Source: Sisyra terminalis (taxonomy: Eukaryota; Arthropoda; Insecta; Neuroptera; Sisyridae). From it: 64,000 nucleotides of DNA. Below the pieces are notes generated by a model that had not been told where the DNA came from, searched no databases, and saw only the letters and a program-made list of their open reading frames with translations. This document shows, one piece after another, positions 10,931 to 23,393 of this stretch (positions are counted from its first letter, which is position 1; each line of letters opens with the position of its first letter). The DNA lies in assembly GCA_958496175.1 (NCBI GenBank), contig OY292280.1, positions 3,472,001 through 3,536,000 on the forward strand, in the 5' to 3' direction. The translations under genes and the position numbers were made by a program.

Positions 10931-11732
10931 CATCAAAATTTCGGCATGGGAGCAAAAAAAAAAATAGTCCCAAAAAAAAAACACCCTAATATATACATAT
11001 AAAAAAAGCAAATTTTGATACTTCTCGAATTACGAATTAAGCGACGGTAAATTACAATTAATATTAAAATTTTAAGGCCAAATTAGCTTGTCGCCAATAA
11101 TCTTCATTTCATATTTGAAATGTTAATAAAAAAAAAAATCCAATATTCCGTCGGTTTCTTATCTTATCTCTTATATTTAGATATGGCAATTAGTTGCGAA
11201 AGTTATTTCATTTGACTAAAATAATGTTTATTTTATCCTGAGATAAGAAATATGTTAATGCCACCAATAAGTGCTTTAATAGATAAACACTAAATATTTT
11301 ATCTTATCAATGCTTTACAAAATGAATGTCGCCATTGTATTTAATAAAACAAAAAATCTTTTTATAAATATTTAAATATTTCTGGTTTTAAAATTGAAAA
11401 AAATTAAACAAAAATCTACTGTCGCTATAGGAATCAAAAGAAGAAGAAAGCAAATTACTTGTTAGAAAAGAAAAGAATTTTCGAGAAAAGAAAAATCGAT
11501 TTTCTTTTAACCCTATATCGATTAGTGATAAAAATTTTAAAGTTTGAATTTTCCAAATTTTTTTTTTTTGGTCAATCGATGGAAATTCATTCGAAGAGGT
11601 TTGGTGAAAGAAATCATTTCGTTTGTGACAAAATAGTTTAGTAGTAATTTATTAATCACGAAAAATTATTTAGTCATGGATCAGTCCAAATGAAGTGGTC
11701 CAAAAATAAATGAAATGATTGCTCAACCATTT
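10931..11732. other. AT-rich stretch without gene
   Basis: Contains poly-A and poly-T runs and several short palindromes around GATAAGA (11158-11290). No gene is supported. Confidence 0.4.
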
Positions 11733-12910
11733 AAAAAAAAAAAAACAATTTTTTGGGTGCTATCACCCCAACACTTTGGTAGTTCAAATTCAACATTATT
11801 TTAATTTTATTGTTTTTAGTTTTCCGGTGGTGGCCATATTAGTTTTACTAGGCGCAGACATTTTTGCACTTTTAAGGGTTTGTGGAAACTTGATTATCTC
11901 AGGCTCTATTTGTCCAATCAACATGAAATTAAAAGTAGTGTGTCCATAAAAATATAAGTTATAAGGTTGTAATAAGACGTTTTCACCTAATTGTAATACT
12001 AAGGGGTGAAATTTCAGCCTAAATTCTTAGCTCTCGTTTGTGAAAACTGCCATTTTCACGTAAAGATTGTGGACGAAGGGAAAGAGTCTACACGTAGAAA
12101 CTTTTTTTACAAACAATTAGATGCTAGTTGTATTCAAAAACAAAATTTGAAGTTTGAGACTTTGAAGTTTCTTTAAAAAAAAAAATAAAAAAATTTGCAA
12201 ACTCTCAAAATTTGTAATTTTCTGAGTTCAATATTTCTGGCGGGGGACCACCAGTGCATAATGTACACTTGTGCATTATTTTGACATTTTGTGCTTTCTA
12301 TATCTCTGCTCCTAGTCAAATCTCAAACTCCAAATTTTTGGTGCATAATACTATTAAACAGAACTATAATGGGGTGAAATTTCAGATTTTTATATGGTCC
12401 CCCACCAGAGATATTGAGCTCAGAAAATTGCAAATTTTGAAAATTTCCAAATTTTGTTATTTTTTATTTTAAAAAGGCTTAAAGACTCTGACTTCAAATT
12501 TTGTATTTGAATACATTTAGTACCTAATTGTTTGTAAAAAAAGTTTCAATGTGTAGACTCTATCTTTTCCTTCACAATCTTTGCGTGAAAATTGGAGTTT
12601 TTACAAATGACAGCTAAAACTTTAGGCTGAAATTTCACCCATTAGAGTTACATTTAGGTGAAAACGTCTTATTACAACCTTATAGCTTATCTTTTTATGG
12701 ACACATTACTTTTAATTTCATGTTGATTGGATAAATAGGGCCTGAGAAAATCAAGTTTCCGCAAACCCTTAAAAGTGCGAAAATGTCTGCGTCTAGTAAA
12801 ACTAGTATGGCCACACGAAAACTAAAAACAATAAAATTAAAATAATCATGAATTTGAACTACCAACATGTTAGGGTGGCTGCAAAAAAAAATCAGTTTTA
12901 AAAAAAAATT
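11733..12910. mobile_element. 1.2 kb older foldback element
   Basis: Left-arm landmarks (CCCCAACACTTTGGTAGTTC, GGTTGTAATAAGACGTTTTC) reappear in reverse at 12650-12890 (GAACTACCAACATG, AAAACGTCTTATTACAACC). The centre is near 12310. The arms have clearly diverged, with several substitutions and small indels, so this element is older than the one at 10145. Open frames at 11719 and 12254 fall within the arms. Confidence 0.75.
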
Positions 12911-13519
12911 TCAAGCGACAGTGTTGAATTAGACTGACCCTCATTGATATAGTAAAATGGTGAGAAAATAGGGTTCTTAGCGACATATAACAGTAAAAAT
13001 TCAGGAAAATTAAGAAAACTATTATTTAAAAATCAAACAAAGATAAAAGATAAAAAAAATTCCTTAAATTATATTTTTACATAATTTTCTCTAATAACAA
13101 AAATCGGGACCATACTTAAACACGCTTTTCACCCAAATATTTTTATTGTTTGTGAAAATCAAATTTTCCCACAAAAATATAGGGACTTGAAACTTATAGT
13201 TTCCCGGTCAAAATTTAAACGTCCAAGCAATACATATCACCCCTCCCTCCTATAATTTATTAATGACATCTAAAGATAATAAATCGAATAATCTTCTAAT
13301 TCAATTTGTAATAGTTTCATATATCATAAATCTTCTTCTGTGTTCCTAAGTGGGAAAATCATTTGAGGCTGTGACCTAAGTTTGGAGCTTTCCTTAAGTG
13401 CCATAAATACATTTTTTTTTTTATTAATTTGGTAAAGTTTTAATGTCTGCAAAGTTAAAAACAACTTCACAAAAACAAATATAAGTAATGAAAATCTTTT
13501 TGGGTGGAACATTTGAGGA
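12911..13519. other. AT-rich stretch without gene
   Basis: Nothing supportable. Contains a small open frame on the minus strand, 13324-13524, with no corroboration. Confidence 0.4.
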
Positions 13520-14697
13520 GCCACTGATTAAGCGGGGGCGTGATAGAGAATATTCGTTAATAATTTCATATCATTATCCAAATCATGATCACTTCTTATA
13601 AATTGACCTTCATCAGATATATAATCTCGATATCTAGCGGGAAAAAACATCTGATTTCTAATGGCAAGATTCAATAAATTGGTATTTAATTTATTGGTGG
13701 CTAAATTGTTTGATTTTTATCCAAAATGTTATGGAAAGTCTTGGAAAGTTTATAGTTTTTCAAGAAAATAATTCATTAGTCGAAAATATCGAATCGATTA
13801 ATCAGAGAAACATTCTTGGGTACATCATTTGCTTAGTGATCAAATTTGTTAAATCGGTAAGTTGATCAATAAAAGTTTGAAAATTAATAAAAATTTATTA
13901 ATTTTTTGGAAAAATTTTAAGCTCAAAATAACCACTAATGATACTTATATTTATTTTTAGCCATATTAAATAATTTTTCATCGATTTCATAACGAAAATC
14001 TCACCGAAAAACTCCACTTTTCTTGTGGAATAATCCATGATCATACAATAAATTATAAAATAAATTGGTTGCTTAATTATTAATTTTGATAAATCAGTAA
14101 GTGTGTCATTAAAAATTGGTAACCAAATTAAAATTTCCTACTTTTTAGATCAAATTTATAAATTCAAAATGACTGCCAAGGAATCGTGTTTTTGGCGGGA
14201 AAATGATTCGGAGTCATGAAAAATGAACATCAATTGGATAAATTTGCCGCAATACGTAAGTCTGCAATTTTATTACTTCTTACAATAAAATTCATAAATA
14301 TTTGTCACTCTCATAAATCAATTGAAGTACCAAAAACTCAATTATGAAATAATTTAATAATTAATGTTTCAATTATCAATTTCATTAAAAACGAAGGAAA
14401 CAATAACTATAAGTTAATCTTTTTCATAATACCAAGTAAATTTTTCAACTATAATAAAATTTAAAATTAAAAATATTTCATATATTCAATATTTGTAACA
14501 TGCCTATAATTTCACGTTAATGTTTAAAATAATTTTATAAAATAAACTCATAGAGCTTTAAGTTGGTTTAGTAAAAAAAAACAAAAAAGAAAAAGATTAT
14601 GTAACAATAAATTTTATCAGTGATTTATCAAATAATAATTAAAATCATATTAATTGCATTAAGATCATAAAGAAGAAAGAAACAATTGAATATATTG

Positions 14698-14812
14698 AAG
14701 AAAAAACAATTGAGTATGAAAGCTTTGACATGCGTTTGAGTACAAAGATTATTCACTTGTTTTTATTTAAAAGCTCCATATATGTTTTGCTTAGCTTTTT
14801 TTTAATTAAATG
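14698..14812 (+). other. Short conserved peptide-coding patch, copy 1 of 4
   Basis: Open frame reading KTIEYESFDMRLSTKIIHLF and then hydrophobic residues. The same frame recurs at 15870-15945, 50640-50755 and 51948-52035 with mostly conservative differences (EY/EV/DV; LST/LRT/MGT). No splice sites or start codon could be assigned with confidence. Not recognised; could be an exon or an old transposon fragment. Confidence 0.35.
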
Positions 14813-15219
14813 AACTAGTTAATTAAATTCAATTAATCCATAAACATTTTCATAGATTTATTGAAATAATATATATTTCGACGAATAAAAAATATATTCA
14901 ATACTGATATAATAGTCACCAAAAAAGACTAAACAATTAAAAACAATAATATTTTATGGATTATGATTGCAATTTCTCGATACTTTTCCTAGTAAATATA
15001 TTTAAGTAAATTATTAACATAGTTGAATATTGTTATAAAGTATCAACACGTAAATTTTGGTGATTAATCTACAAAAAAATAACTATGGGTATTTATATAA
15101 CAAACGTCAATAATATTTGATTTTTCTAAAATATCTATATTATATCGTTTTCTAATTTACGTAATTTTACGTACAAAAGTAATTTATAAATTTGAACAAT
15201 AGCTCCAATAAAATATATT

Positions 15220-15300
15220 TCAGGTATATTCACTGCAAAAACATAATTCGATTGCCAAGCAATCTTGTTCAGTGAGCATCAAATAGTATTGGATTTTAAT
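15220..15300. repeat. Fragment of MITE family A
   Basis: TTCGATTGCCAAGCAATCTT plus GTTCAGTGAGCATCAAATAG is the internal part of the family. Its duplicate is at 51185-51255. Confidence 0.5.
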
Positions 15301-15869
15301 TCTTTGTTAATTGAAAACGTACATTTTGGTGATAAAAATTATTTCTTATTTAATTTAATTATAATTATATATTATAACTATAAATTTATAACTATTAATC
15401 TTTTTATAAAAAAAAGCAAGAAACTTTAACTATACATTTTTCTTTTTTCACTACACCAAATAAACTTTTTGACTTAAATAAATTTGAAAGAAGAAACACT
15501 TTCATAAATTATTTATTTAAAATTTAAAATAAATCATTAAAATTTATGATATTCTCTTTTTTTAGAATTTTTTTATATATGTCCAACAGATTTTATCGGT
15601 ATTCTAATTTCTTCGGTACCAATATAAATCTTAGTATCACAATTTTGTTATTTATTAATTTATGTATTTAAGAATTATATAAATACCTGATAATCAAAAA
15701 TCCCAAAAATATAATTTATAAATTTATAAACTAGCTGTGGAAAATATTCATCAAAAAATTTATCGTTAAATTTTCAAAAATTTATTTTACCTTTTACATT
15801 ATGAATATAAGGGAGTATACCTTAATTACGTTAGACTTTTAAGGGGAAGGGAAGTATAGATTATATTGA

Positions 15870-15945
15870 CTGATAAGACAATTGAGGTCGAAAGCTTTGA
15901 TATGCGTTTGCGTACTGAGATTATTCACTTGTTTTTATTTTAAAG
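15870..15945 (+). other. Conserved peptide-coding patch, copy 2 of 4
   Basis: Frame DKTIEVESFDMRLRTEIIHL, ending FLF-stop. It lies just outside the 2.2 kb block, so it duplicates within the locus as well as between loci. Confidence 0.35.
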
Positions 15946-16413
15946 CTACTTATGTGTTTTGTTTGTTTTTTTAATTTTAAATAATTTATTATATAAGTAA
16001 ATTGAATATAATATCTTTATTATTCAAATATTTTGGAGGGTTTAACCCTTTCTGCCGATAATTGGTTAACACCTTGTAATAGGCTTAACCCTTTGATACT
16101 TTAATCTCTAGGCTAAAACGGGTTACAACCCTGTAAGGGGTAGTTTATATCTTATAGAAAACAGAATTGTTTGATTCGTTTATTTCAAGGGTGGGAATAT
16201 CCGAAACAGGTATTTAAGAAGATTTTTGGGTCTTTACATTTTTATGATGGGAATGCATTATGTTTAATTTATGTATAGATAACAGAAAGAATAACATTTG
16301 AATTTTTATGGGAAAAAAATTTTATAGTCCTTACCAAAATTGCCAATAATTTAAAAAAAAACAATCAAGGGTACTAGATCACCCTTAAAACTAAGGCATA
16401 AAAAATTTGAGTA
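15946..16413. other. AT-rich stretch with AACCCTTT-type short repeats
   Basis: Between 16028 and 16150, short strings such as GGTTTAACCC, GGCTTAACCC and GGGTTACAACCC recur in both orientations, suggesting a small eroded palindrome. No gene. Confidence 0.35.
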
Positions 16414-16912
16414 CAGCGGACCCCCGGTAATCCAACGAACAGTTTGCAGGGCAGAGTCGGATTAGCGAATTTATCGGATTATAGAGTACTACCTAAGACC
16501 TCTTATAGTTCGGAATTTTTTACGAAAGAGTACCTTGTAATCCAACAAATTACAGATCCAATGATAAGATTTTACATGTTATATACATATTATGTACTCT
16601 GAAGTATAAATCATACTTCATTATTTATACATATGTCATAAAAATATTCCTGTTATTGGTATTGATATTATTTTCTTGAGAAAAGAACATCAATATTTAT
16701 TGTTTTATTATAAGCATTTGTTATTACATTATTGGTAAACAAAAGAACAGCTTCACCTATAGTATGAGGAAAATTTTCTTAAAAGTAGTATTTTTTTCTC
16801 TCTGTGTAGCGAAGATTGTCAAAAAAATATTCAATACATAATAAATAATAGACCATGTCGGATTACAGGGGGTGCCGGATTAGCCGAGGGCCGGATTATC
16901 AGGGGTCCACTG
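16414..16912. mobile_element. pogo/Tigger-like MITE (499 bp, TA target)
   Basis: The terminal inverted repeats CAGCGGACCCCCGGTAATCC and, on the opposite strand, CAGTGGACCCCTGATAATCC are flanked by TA on both sides. Sub-terminal strings with GGATTA and GCCGGATTAGCC fit pogo/Tigger elements of the Tc1/mariner superfamily. There is no transposase frame, so it is non-autonomous. Confidence 0.85.
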
Positions 16913-16914
16913 TA

Positions 16915-18370
16915 TCACTTAAGACCACTCGAGAATCTTTATCAGCTCTACAGAAATCATTGGAAGATTCACAGAAAAATTTTTGACACATACCTGTAGA
17001 GTTGTTAATGAAGGAAGATACAGTATTAAGAAACCATTTTATGTTATAGTTTTTCCCCCACTTGTTGGTACATTAGACCAGCGTTGGTCCAAAAAACAAT
17101 CGGCTAATTAATCCATGGGCTAACACAATACAGCTTTACTAATCAAACTCAACAAAAATGCAGTGGTTGATTAAATGATACCAAAAATTGAGCTATTTCT
17201 CGTAAAAAATATTCAAAATTACTTTTTTTAGGATTCAATGTTTTCCTATGGAACTATGATAGTCTAACCAGCAGATGATTAAGCCAGGATAAATGAGCAA
17301 CTTAATCAATAATGTGTAAGGTATTCTGGGAAACTAATCCCGAAGGCGAAGAAACTATCCAAAAATCAGCGATATTGGATTCCAAAGACAAACGGGAAAT
17401 CATCTCATTAAAGATCCCAGTGATATTCCTTGAATAAAAAAAAAAAGAAAAGATTTCTCTTGAGAAAAATTCCGGTACAGTTCCCGAAAGGAAACCAATT
17501 AAGGCAACAATTTCTACCAAAAGGAGGAGCTTTTCGGCAATATGTAATTAAATGTTTTTTTACAAACTTTCATTTCTGGTAAAAGTTTTCCTCTTAATTA
17601 TAAAGAAGAATTTTAGTTTTAATGATTAATTTTTATAGAACTATGGCGGCTAAACTGGTAGGAGATTAAGTCGGGATAAACGGCTAACTTATATAATACT
17701 GTATAGAGGCAGAGGAAAAACCATCGCTTTAATGGTTCCAGAGATATCCCTAGTATCAAAAACAATCATGAAGATCACTTTTGGAAAAAAATTCGCTGTA
17801 ACTTTCGAGTGGAAACCAATATTCAAAAGTCATAGGGCATCCCAATGCCAAAGGGGAAACCATCGCATCAAAGGTCTCAGTGATATCCCTAGTATCAACA
17901 ATCATGATGGATTCTTTCGGGAAGAATTCCAACAGAATTCCCACGTGGGGATCATACGAGGACCTTTACCAACTCCAGGATTCAAATCATGCTTCTGAAC
18001 ATCAATCCATAGGATACTTAACGAAGAAAGATATTGAATTAAGGTACTTTTTAAAGTTTTGATTTTTTCCTAACAAGTTGGTACATTAGGTCAGTGTTGG
18101 TTACAAAAGTAATCGGTTAATTAATACGTGGATGAAAACATTGCAACTTAGTTTATCAAATTGTTAAAATCTTAAAAATTTTAATTTTTCTTCATTGAAA
18201 AAAAAAGTTCATAAATTTTCATTAATTATTGGTAACAAACGGAAATTTGTTGAAATTAATAAAGTAAATAGAGCAAATTCCATCATTGTAATTTTGTACC
18301 TAGTTTCAACCATATTTAAAATTTCCGCCAAAATTTTGGTTTATTTCCTCGATAAATTAAAATCAGTTAC
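16915..18370. repeat. Diverged direct repeat region (about 1.0 kb period)
   Basis: GTTGGTACATTAGACCAGCG followed by TTGGTCC (about 17063) is matched by GTTGGTACATTAGGTCAGTG followed by TTGGTTAC (about 18080); both are followed by ATCGGNTAATTAATNC. Between them, minus-strand frames at 17302-17520 and 17756-17944 share a (R)DITGTF..MVS-like string, which suggests internal duplication. No splice sites or recognised domain. Confidence 0.4.
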
Positions 18371-18542
18371 ATAGGTTGGGATCTTGGCTAACCGCCAAAA
18401 AATGCGTGGCCGCTGATTGGTTTAATTGACTACCATAATTTAGCTAAAAATCACTAATTAGTGGGGTCAAAAAATCGCTAAATAAGTGTAATAAATTTGA
18501 TACTGCGCAAGTTTGGGCAATATAGTTTTCGCTCGCTTCCGT

Positions 18543-18614
18543 TGCCATTTGTAATTCAGATCTAAAACGTGGTGCATGTTGAAAAGTGCAGTGATTAATT
18601 TGTGAAAAAAAATT
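18543..18614 (+). other. Putative first exon A1
   Basis: GCCATTTGTAATTCAGATCT, then AAAACGTGGTGCATGTTG, ending at a TTG-TAAGT (GTAAGT) donor. Contains a 9-codon frame MLKSAVINL-stop. Confidence 0.45.
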
Positions 18615-19451
18615 GTAAGTTTTTAATTAAATTAATATTTAATCTAATTAAATTATTAATCAATAATTATAGAAACCGCAAATTTGACTACAAAAGATTT
18701 TTTTGAAAGTTTGAATTCTTTTTCGCAAAGTAATGTGTAGTAAATGATGTATGGGATTTATTGGGCATTAAAACTCGAAAATATTGATATATTTTTGGAG
18801 ATTTGTGTTTTTTATAATATAATTTGTACTGAAATATCTAAAATTTAGTCGGATGTCAAAGATTATTCTGGAAAATGTAGGTACAGATTTTGCTTCATAA
18901 GTGTGGCACGTTTTCTCCAAAAATCGCTTTCAGTACTTAGATTTAGTATCTTAAAATATTTATTTGGTATATCAATTTTACTAAAACTATATTTATAAAT
19001 CATTTTTTTCTTTAACTTTTACTTGTAAAATTTCAAAAATCTTATCAAATTTTTCTTTGTTCAAAAATGCTTTTTGACAAATTTTTGCATAATTTTTCGG
19101 ATTTCATCAAATCAAATATTGTACTTGGTTTTAATATACTCTAATTAATTTCTTAGTTAAATAATTAAAGTAAATAGTAAAGTATAAATTTTGTTATATT
19201 CTTTATGATTTCGTTGAAAAAAAACTAGATTTTTCGCTGAGCAATCGTTTATTGTTGTACAAAAATTATAGCCAGTTATTTAAGTTGGTGTCCCTGTAAA
19301 TCCACGAAATTTTGCGCGCTCTTTGTTAATATTTCATTGGCTACCATGGCGTGGTTTTTAAATGCCAATTAGTGAAGTGCGCAATTAACTTAGTAATTAC
19401 TTATTATGATTCTGCGCAAAATTAGTTTGCATAGCTTTCGCCTACTTTCTC

Positions 19452-19530
19452 CGCCATTTGTAATTCAGATTTAAAACGTGGCGAATGTTGAAAAGTTTAG
19501 TGATTAATTTGTGAAAAATGTGAAAAATTC
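19452..19530 (+). other. Putative first exon A2, donor lost
   Basis: Same exon string, but the sequence jumps from GTGAAAAATTCCAATTCTGG into later unit sequence; the GTAAGT donor is deleted. This explains the shortened (650 bp) spacing to A3. Confidence 0.4.
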
Positions 19531-20101
19531 CAATTCTGGAAAATGTAGGTACAGATTTTGCTTCATAAGTGTGGCACGTTTTCTCCAAAAATCGCTTTCA
19601 GTACTTAGATTTAGTATCTTAAAATATTTATTTGGTATATCAATTTTACTAAAACTATATTTATAAATCATTTTTTTCTTTAACTTTTACTTGTAAAATT
19701 TCCAAAACCTTATAAAATTTTTCTTTGTTCAAAAATGCTTTTTGACAAATTTTTGTATATTTTTTTGGATTTCATCAAATTAAATATTGTAATAGGTTAT
19801 AATATACACTAATTAATTTCCCAGTTAAATACTTAAGTTTAATTTTTTGTTATATTCTATTTGATTTCTTTGAAAAAACAACTAGATTTTTCGCTGGGTT
19901 TATTGTTGTACAAAAATTATAACCAGTTATTTAAGTTGGTATTCCTGTAAACCGCCAAAATTGCGTGCTCTTAATTTTTGTTTCATTGGCTACCATGGCG
20001 TCGCTTAAAAATGCCAATTAATTAAATGCGCAATTAGCTTAGTAACGACTTATTATGATTCTGCGCAAAATTAGTTTCCATAGCTTTTGCAAACTTTCTC
20101 G

Positions 20102-20171
20102 GCCATTTGTAATTCAGATCTAAAACGTGGCGAATGTTGAAAAGTGCAGTTATTTATTTGTGAAAAAAATT
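20102..20171 (+). other. Putative first exon A3
   Basis: GCCATTTGTAATTCAGATCT start and an intact GTAAGT donor at 20172. Confidence 0.45.
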
Positions 20172-20996
20172 GTAAGTTTTTAATTAATTTATTATTTAAT
20201 CTAATTAAATTATCAATCAATACTTATAGATACCGCACACTTGGCTACAAAAGTTTTAATGAAACCTTGAAATCTTTTTCGCAAAGTAATGTGTAGTAAA
20301 AAACGCATTAGATTTATTGGTCATTTAAACTCGAAAATAATAATATTTTTCTACTATTTGTGATTTTTATAATATATTTTTTGCTAAAATGTATAATATT
20401 TGTTCAGATGCCAAAAACTTTTGTAGAAAATATACTGATTTTGTTGGATAAGTGTGGCACGTTTTCTTCAAAAATCGCTTTAATTAGATTTTGTATCTGA
20501 AATTACTAATTAAGTAGAGTAGTTTAAGTAAAATTATTCATGGAAATCATTTTTTCTTAACTTTTACTTGTCAAATTTCAAAAATATCATATACAACTTT
20601 TCTTTGTTCAAAAATACTTTTTGGCAAATTTTGCATAATTTTTCGGGCTTCATTGATTCAAAATTTTTATTTGGTTTTAATATACACTAATTAATTTCTC
20701 AATTAAATAATTAAAGTAAATAGTAAAGTGTAATTTTTGTTATATTCTATTTGATTTCTTTGAAAAAAACAACTAGATTTTTCGCTGAGTAATCTTTTAT
20801 TGTTGTACAAAAATTATAGCCAGTTATTTAAGTTGGTATTCCTGTAAGCCACCAAAATTGCGCGCTCTTAGTTTGTTTCATTGGCTACCATGGCGTGGCT
20901 TAAAAATGCCAATTAGTGAAGTGCGCAATTAACTTAGTAATTACTTATTATGATTCTGCGCAAAATTAGTTTCCATAGCTTTCGCCTACTTTCTCG

Positions 20997-21068
20997 GCCA
21001 TTTGTAATTCAGATCTAAAACGTGGCGAATGTTGAAAGGTGCAGTGATTAATTTGTGAAAAAAAAATT
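20997..21068 (+). other. Putative first exon A4
   Basis: Same layout with an intact GTAAGT donor at 21069. Confidence 0.45.
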
Positions 21069-21891
21069 GTAAGTTTTTAATTAAATTTATATTTAATCTA
21101 ATTCAATTATTAATCAATAATTATAGAAACCGCAAATTTGGCTACAAAAATTTCTAATGAAACCTAGAAATCTTTTTTACAAAGTAATGTGTAGTAAATG
21201 ATGTTTAGGGTTTATGGGGCATTTAAACTCGAAAATAATAATATTTATTCGAAGATTTGTGTTTTTTATAATATAATTTGCACTGAAATATATATAGTTT
21301 TGTCGGATGCCAAAGATTATTCTGGGAAATGTACAGATTTTGATTGATAAGTGTGATAGTCTTTCTCCAAAAACCTCAATAACTAAATTTAGAATATTAA
21401 AATATTATTTTAGCATAGTAGTTTATGTAAAATTATCCGTCTAAATAATTTTTTCTTAACTTTTACTTGTAAAATTTCAAAAATCATAAAATTTTTCTTT
21501 GTTCAAAAATACTTTTTGGCAAATTTTGCATAATTTTTCGGATTCCATTGATTCAAAAATTGTATTTAGTTTTAATAGAAACTAATTAATTTCTCTGTTA
21601 AAAAATTAAAGTAAATAGTAAAGTATAAGTTTTGTTATATTCATCTTGATTTCTTTGAAAAAAAACTAGATTTTTCGCTGAGTAATCGTTTATTGTTGTA
21701 CAAAAATTATAGTCAGTTATTTAAGTTGGTATTCCTGTAAACCACCAAAATTTCGCGCTCTTTGTTAATATTTCATTGGCTACCATGGCGTGGTTTTAAA
21801 GTGCCAATTAGTGAAGTGCGCAATTAACTTAGTAACTACTTTTTATGATTCTGCGCAAAATTAGTTTTCATAGCTTTCGCTTACTTTCTCG

Positions 21892-21961
21892 GCCATTTGT
21901 AATTCAGATCTAAAACGTGGTGAATGTTGAAAAGTGCAATGATTAATTTGTGAAAAAAATT
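21892..21961 (+). other. Putative first exon A5
   Basis: Same layout with an intact GTAAGT donor at 21962. Confidence 0.45.
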
Positions 21962-22411
21962 GTAAGTTTTTCTTTAAATTACTATTTAATCTAATTAAAT
22001 TATCAATCAATAATTATAGAAACCGCAAATTTGGCTACAAAAATTTTAATGAAACCTTGAATTCTTTTCCACAAAGTAAGTAAATTTGATTTTTATAGAA
22101 ACTAATTATTTCCTTAGTTAAATAGTTAAAGTAAATAATTAAGTAAATTTTTGTTATATTCTATTTGATTTCTTTGAAAAAAACAACTAGATTTTTCGCT
22201 GAGTAATTTTTTATTGTTGTACAAAAATTATAACCAGTTATTTAAGTTGGTATTCCTGTAAACCACCAAAATTGCGCGCTCTTAATTTTTGTTTCATTGG
22301 CTACCATGGCGCGGCTTAAAAATGCCAATTAGTGAAGTGCGCAATTAACTTAGTAATTACTTATTATGATTCTGCGCAAAATTAGTTTGCATAGCTTTCG
22401 CCTACTTTCTC

Positions 22412-22490
22412 GGCCATTTGTAATTCAGATCTTAAACGTGGTGAATGTTAAAAAGTTTAGTGATTAATTTGTGAAAAAAAAAAATGAAAG
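22412..22490 (+). other. Putative first exon A6, donor mutated
   Basis: The exon string is intact, but the donor reads AAATGAAAG, so the GT is lost. The short 520-bp spacing from A5 reflects a deletion. Confidence 0.4.
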
Positions 22491-23316
22491 TTTTTAATTA
22501 AATTATTATTGAACCTAATTAAATTATCAATCAATAATCATAGAAACCGCAAATTTGGCTACAAAACATTTTATTGAAAGAATTCATTTTTCGCAAAGGA
22601 AAGTGTAATAAATGATGCTTGTGATTTATTGAGCATTTAAACTTGTAAATATTAATATTTTTCTGACGACTTGTGATTTTTTTAATATATTTTTTACTAA
22701 AATGTATAAAATTTCTTCAGATGCCAAAGATTATTCTGGAAAATATAAAAATTTTTATTCATAAGTGTGGCACGTCTTCAAAAATTCTTCAAAAATTGCA
22801 TTAACTAGATTTTGTATCTGAAATTACTAATTAAGTAGAGTAGTTAAAGTAAAATTATCCACGCAAAAATTTTTTTCTTAACTTTTACTTGTAAAATTAC
22901 AAAAATCTTATAGAATGTTTCTTTGTTCAAAAATGTTTTTTGGCAAATTTTTGCATAATTTTTCGGATTTCATCAAATCAAATATTGTATTTGGTTTTAA
23001 TAGAAACTAATTATTTCCTTAGTTAAATAATTAAAGTAAATAATTAAGTAAAATTTATGTTATATTTTATTTGATTTCTTTGAAAAAAAACTAGATTTTT
23101 TGCTGAGTATTCGTTTATTGTTGTACAAAAATTATAGCCAGTTATTTAAGTTGGTATCCCTGTAAACCACCAAAATTGCGCGCTCCTTATTTTTGTTTCA
23201 TTGGCTACCATGGCGTGGTTTAAAAGTGCCAATTTGTGAATTGCGCAATTAGCTAAGTAACTATTAATTATGATTCTGCGCAAATCTGATTTCCATAGCT
23301 TTCGCCTAATTTCTCG

Positions 23317-23393
23317 GCCATTTTTAATTAAGATCTGAAACGTGGTGAATGTTTAAGTGATGTGATTAACTATAAAATTTTTTTGATAAAATT
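23317..23393 (+). other. Putative first exon A7, diverged
   Basis: GGCCATTTTTAATTAAGATC start with an intact GTAAGT donor at 23394. Last unit of the array and the most diverged. Confidence 0.4.

Larger units (their letters stand above)
13520..15685. repeat. 2.2 kb block, locus A copy (direct duplicate of 49488-51650)
   Basis: Begins CACTGATTAAGCGGGGGCGT and ends near TTATATAAATACCTGA. It is collinear with 49488-51650, nearly equal in length, with only scattered substitutions and small indels. It precedes promoter-like array A just as the other copy precedes array B, so it marks the left edge of a large duplicated locus. Contains an ATG...GCCAAGGAATCGTG patch followed by CAATAC-GTAAGT (about 14173-14265), possibly another short first exon. 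Confidence 0.85.
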
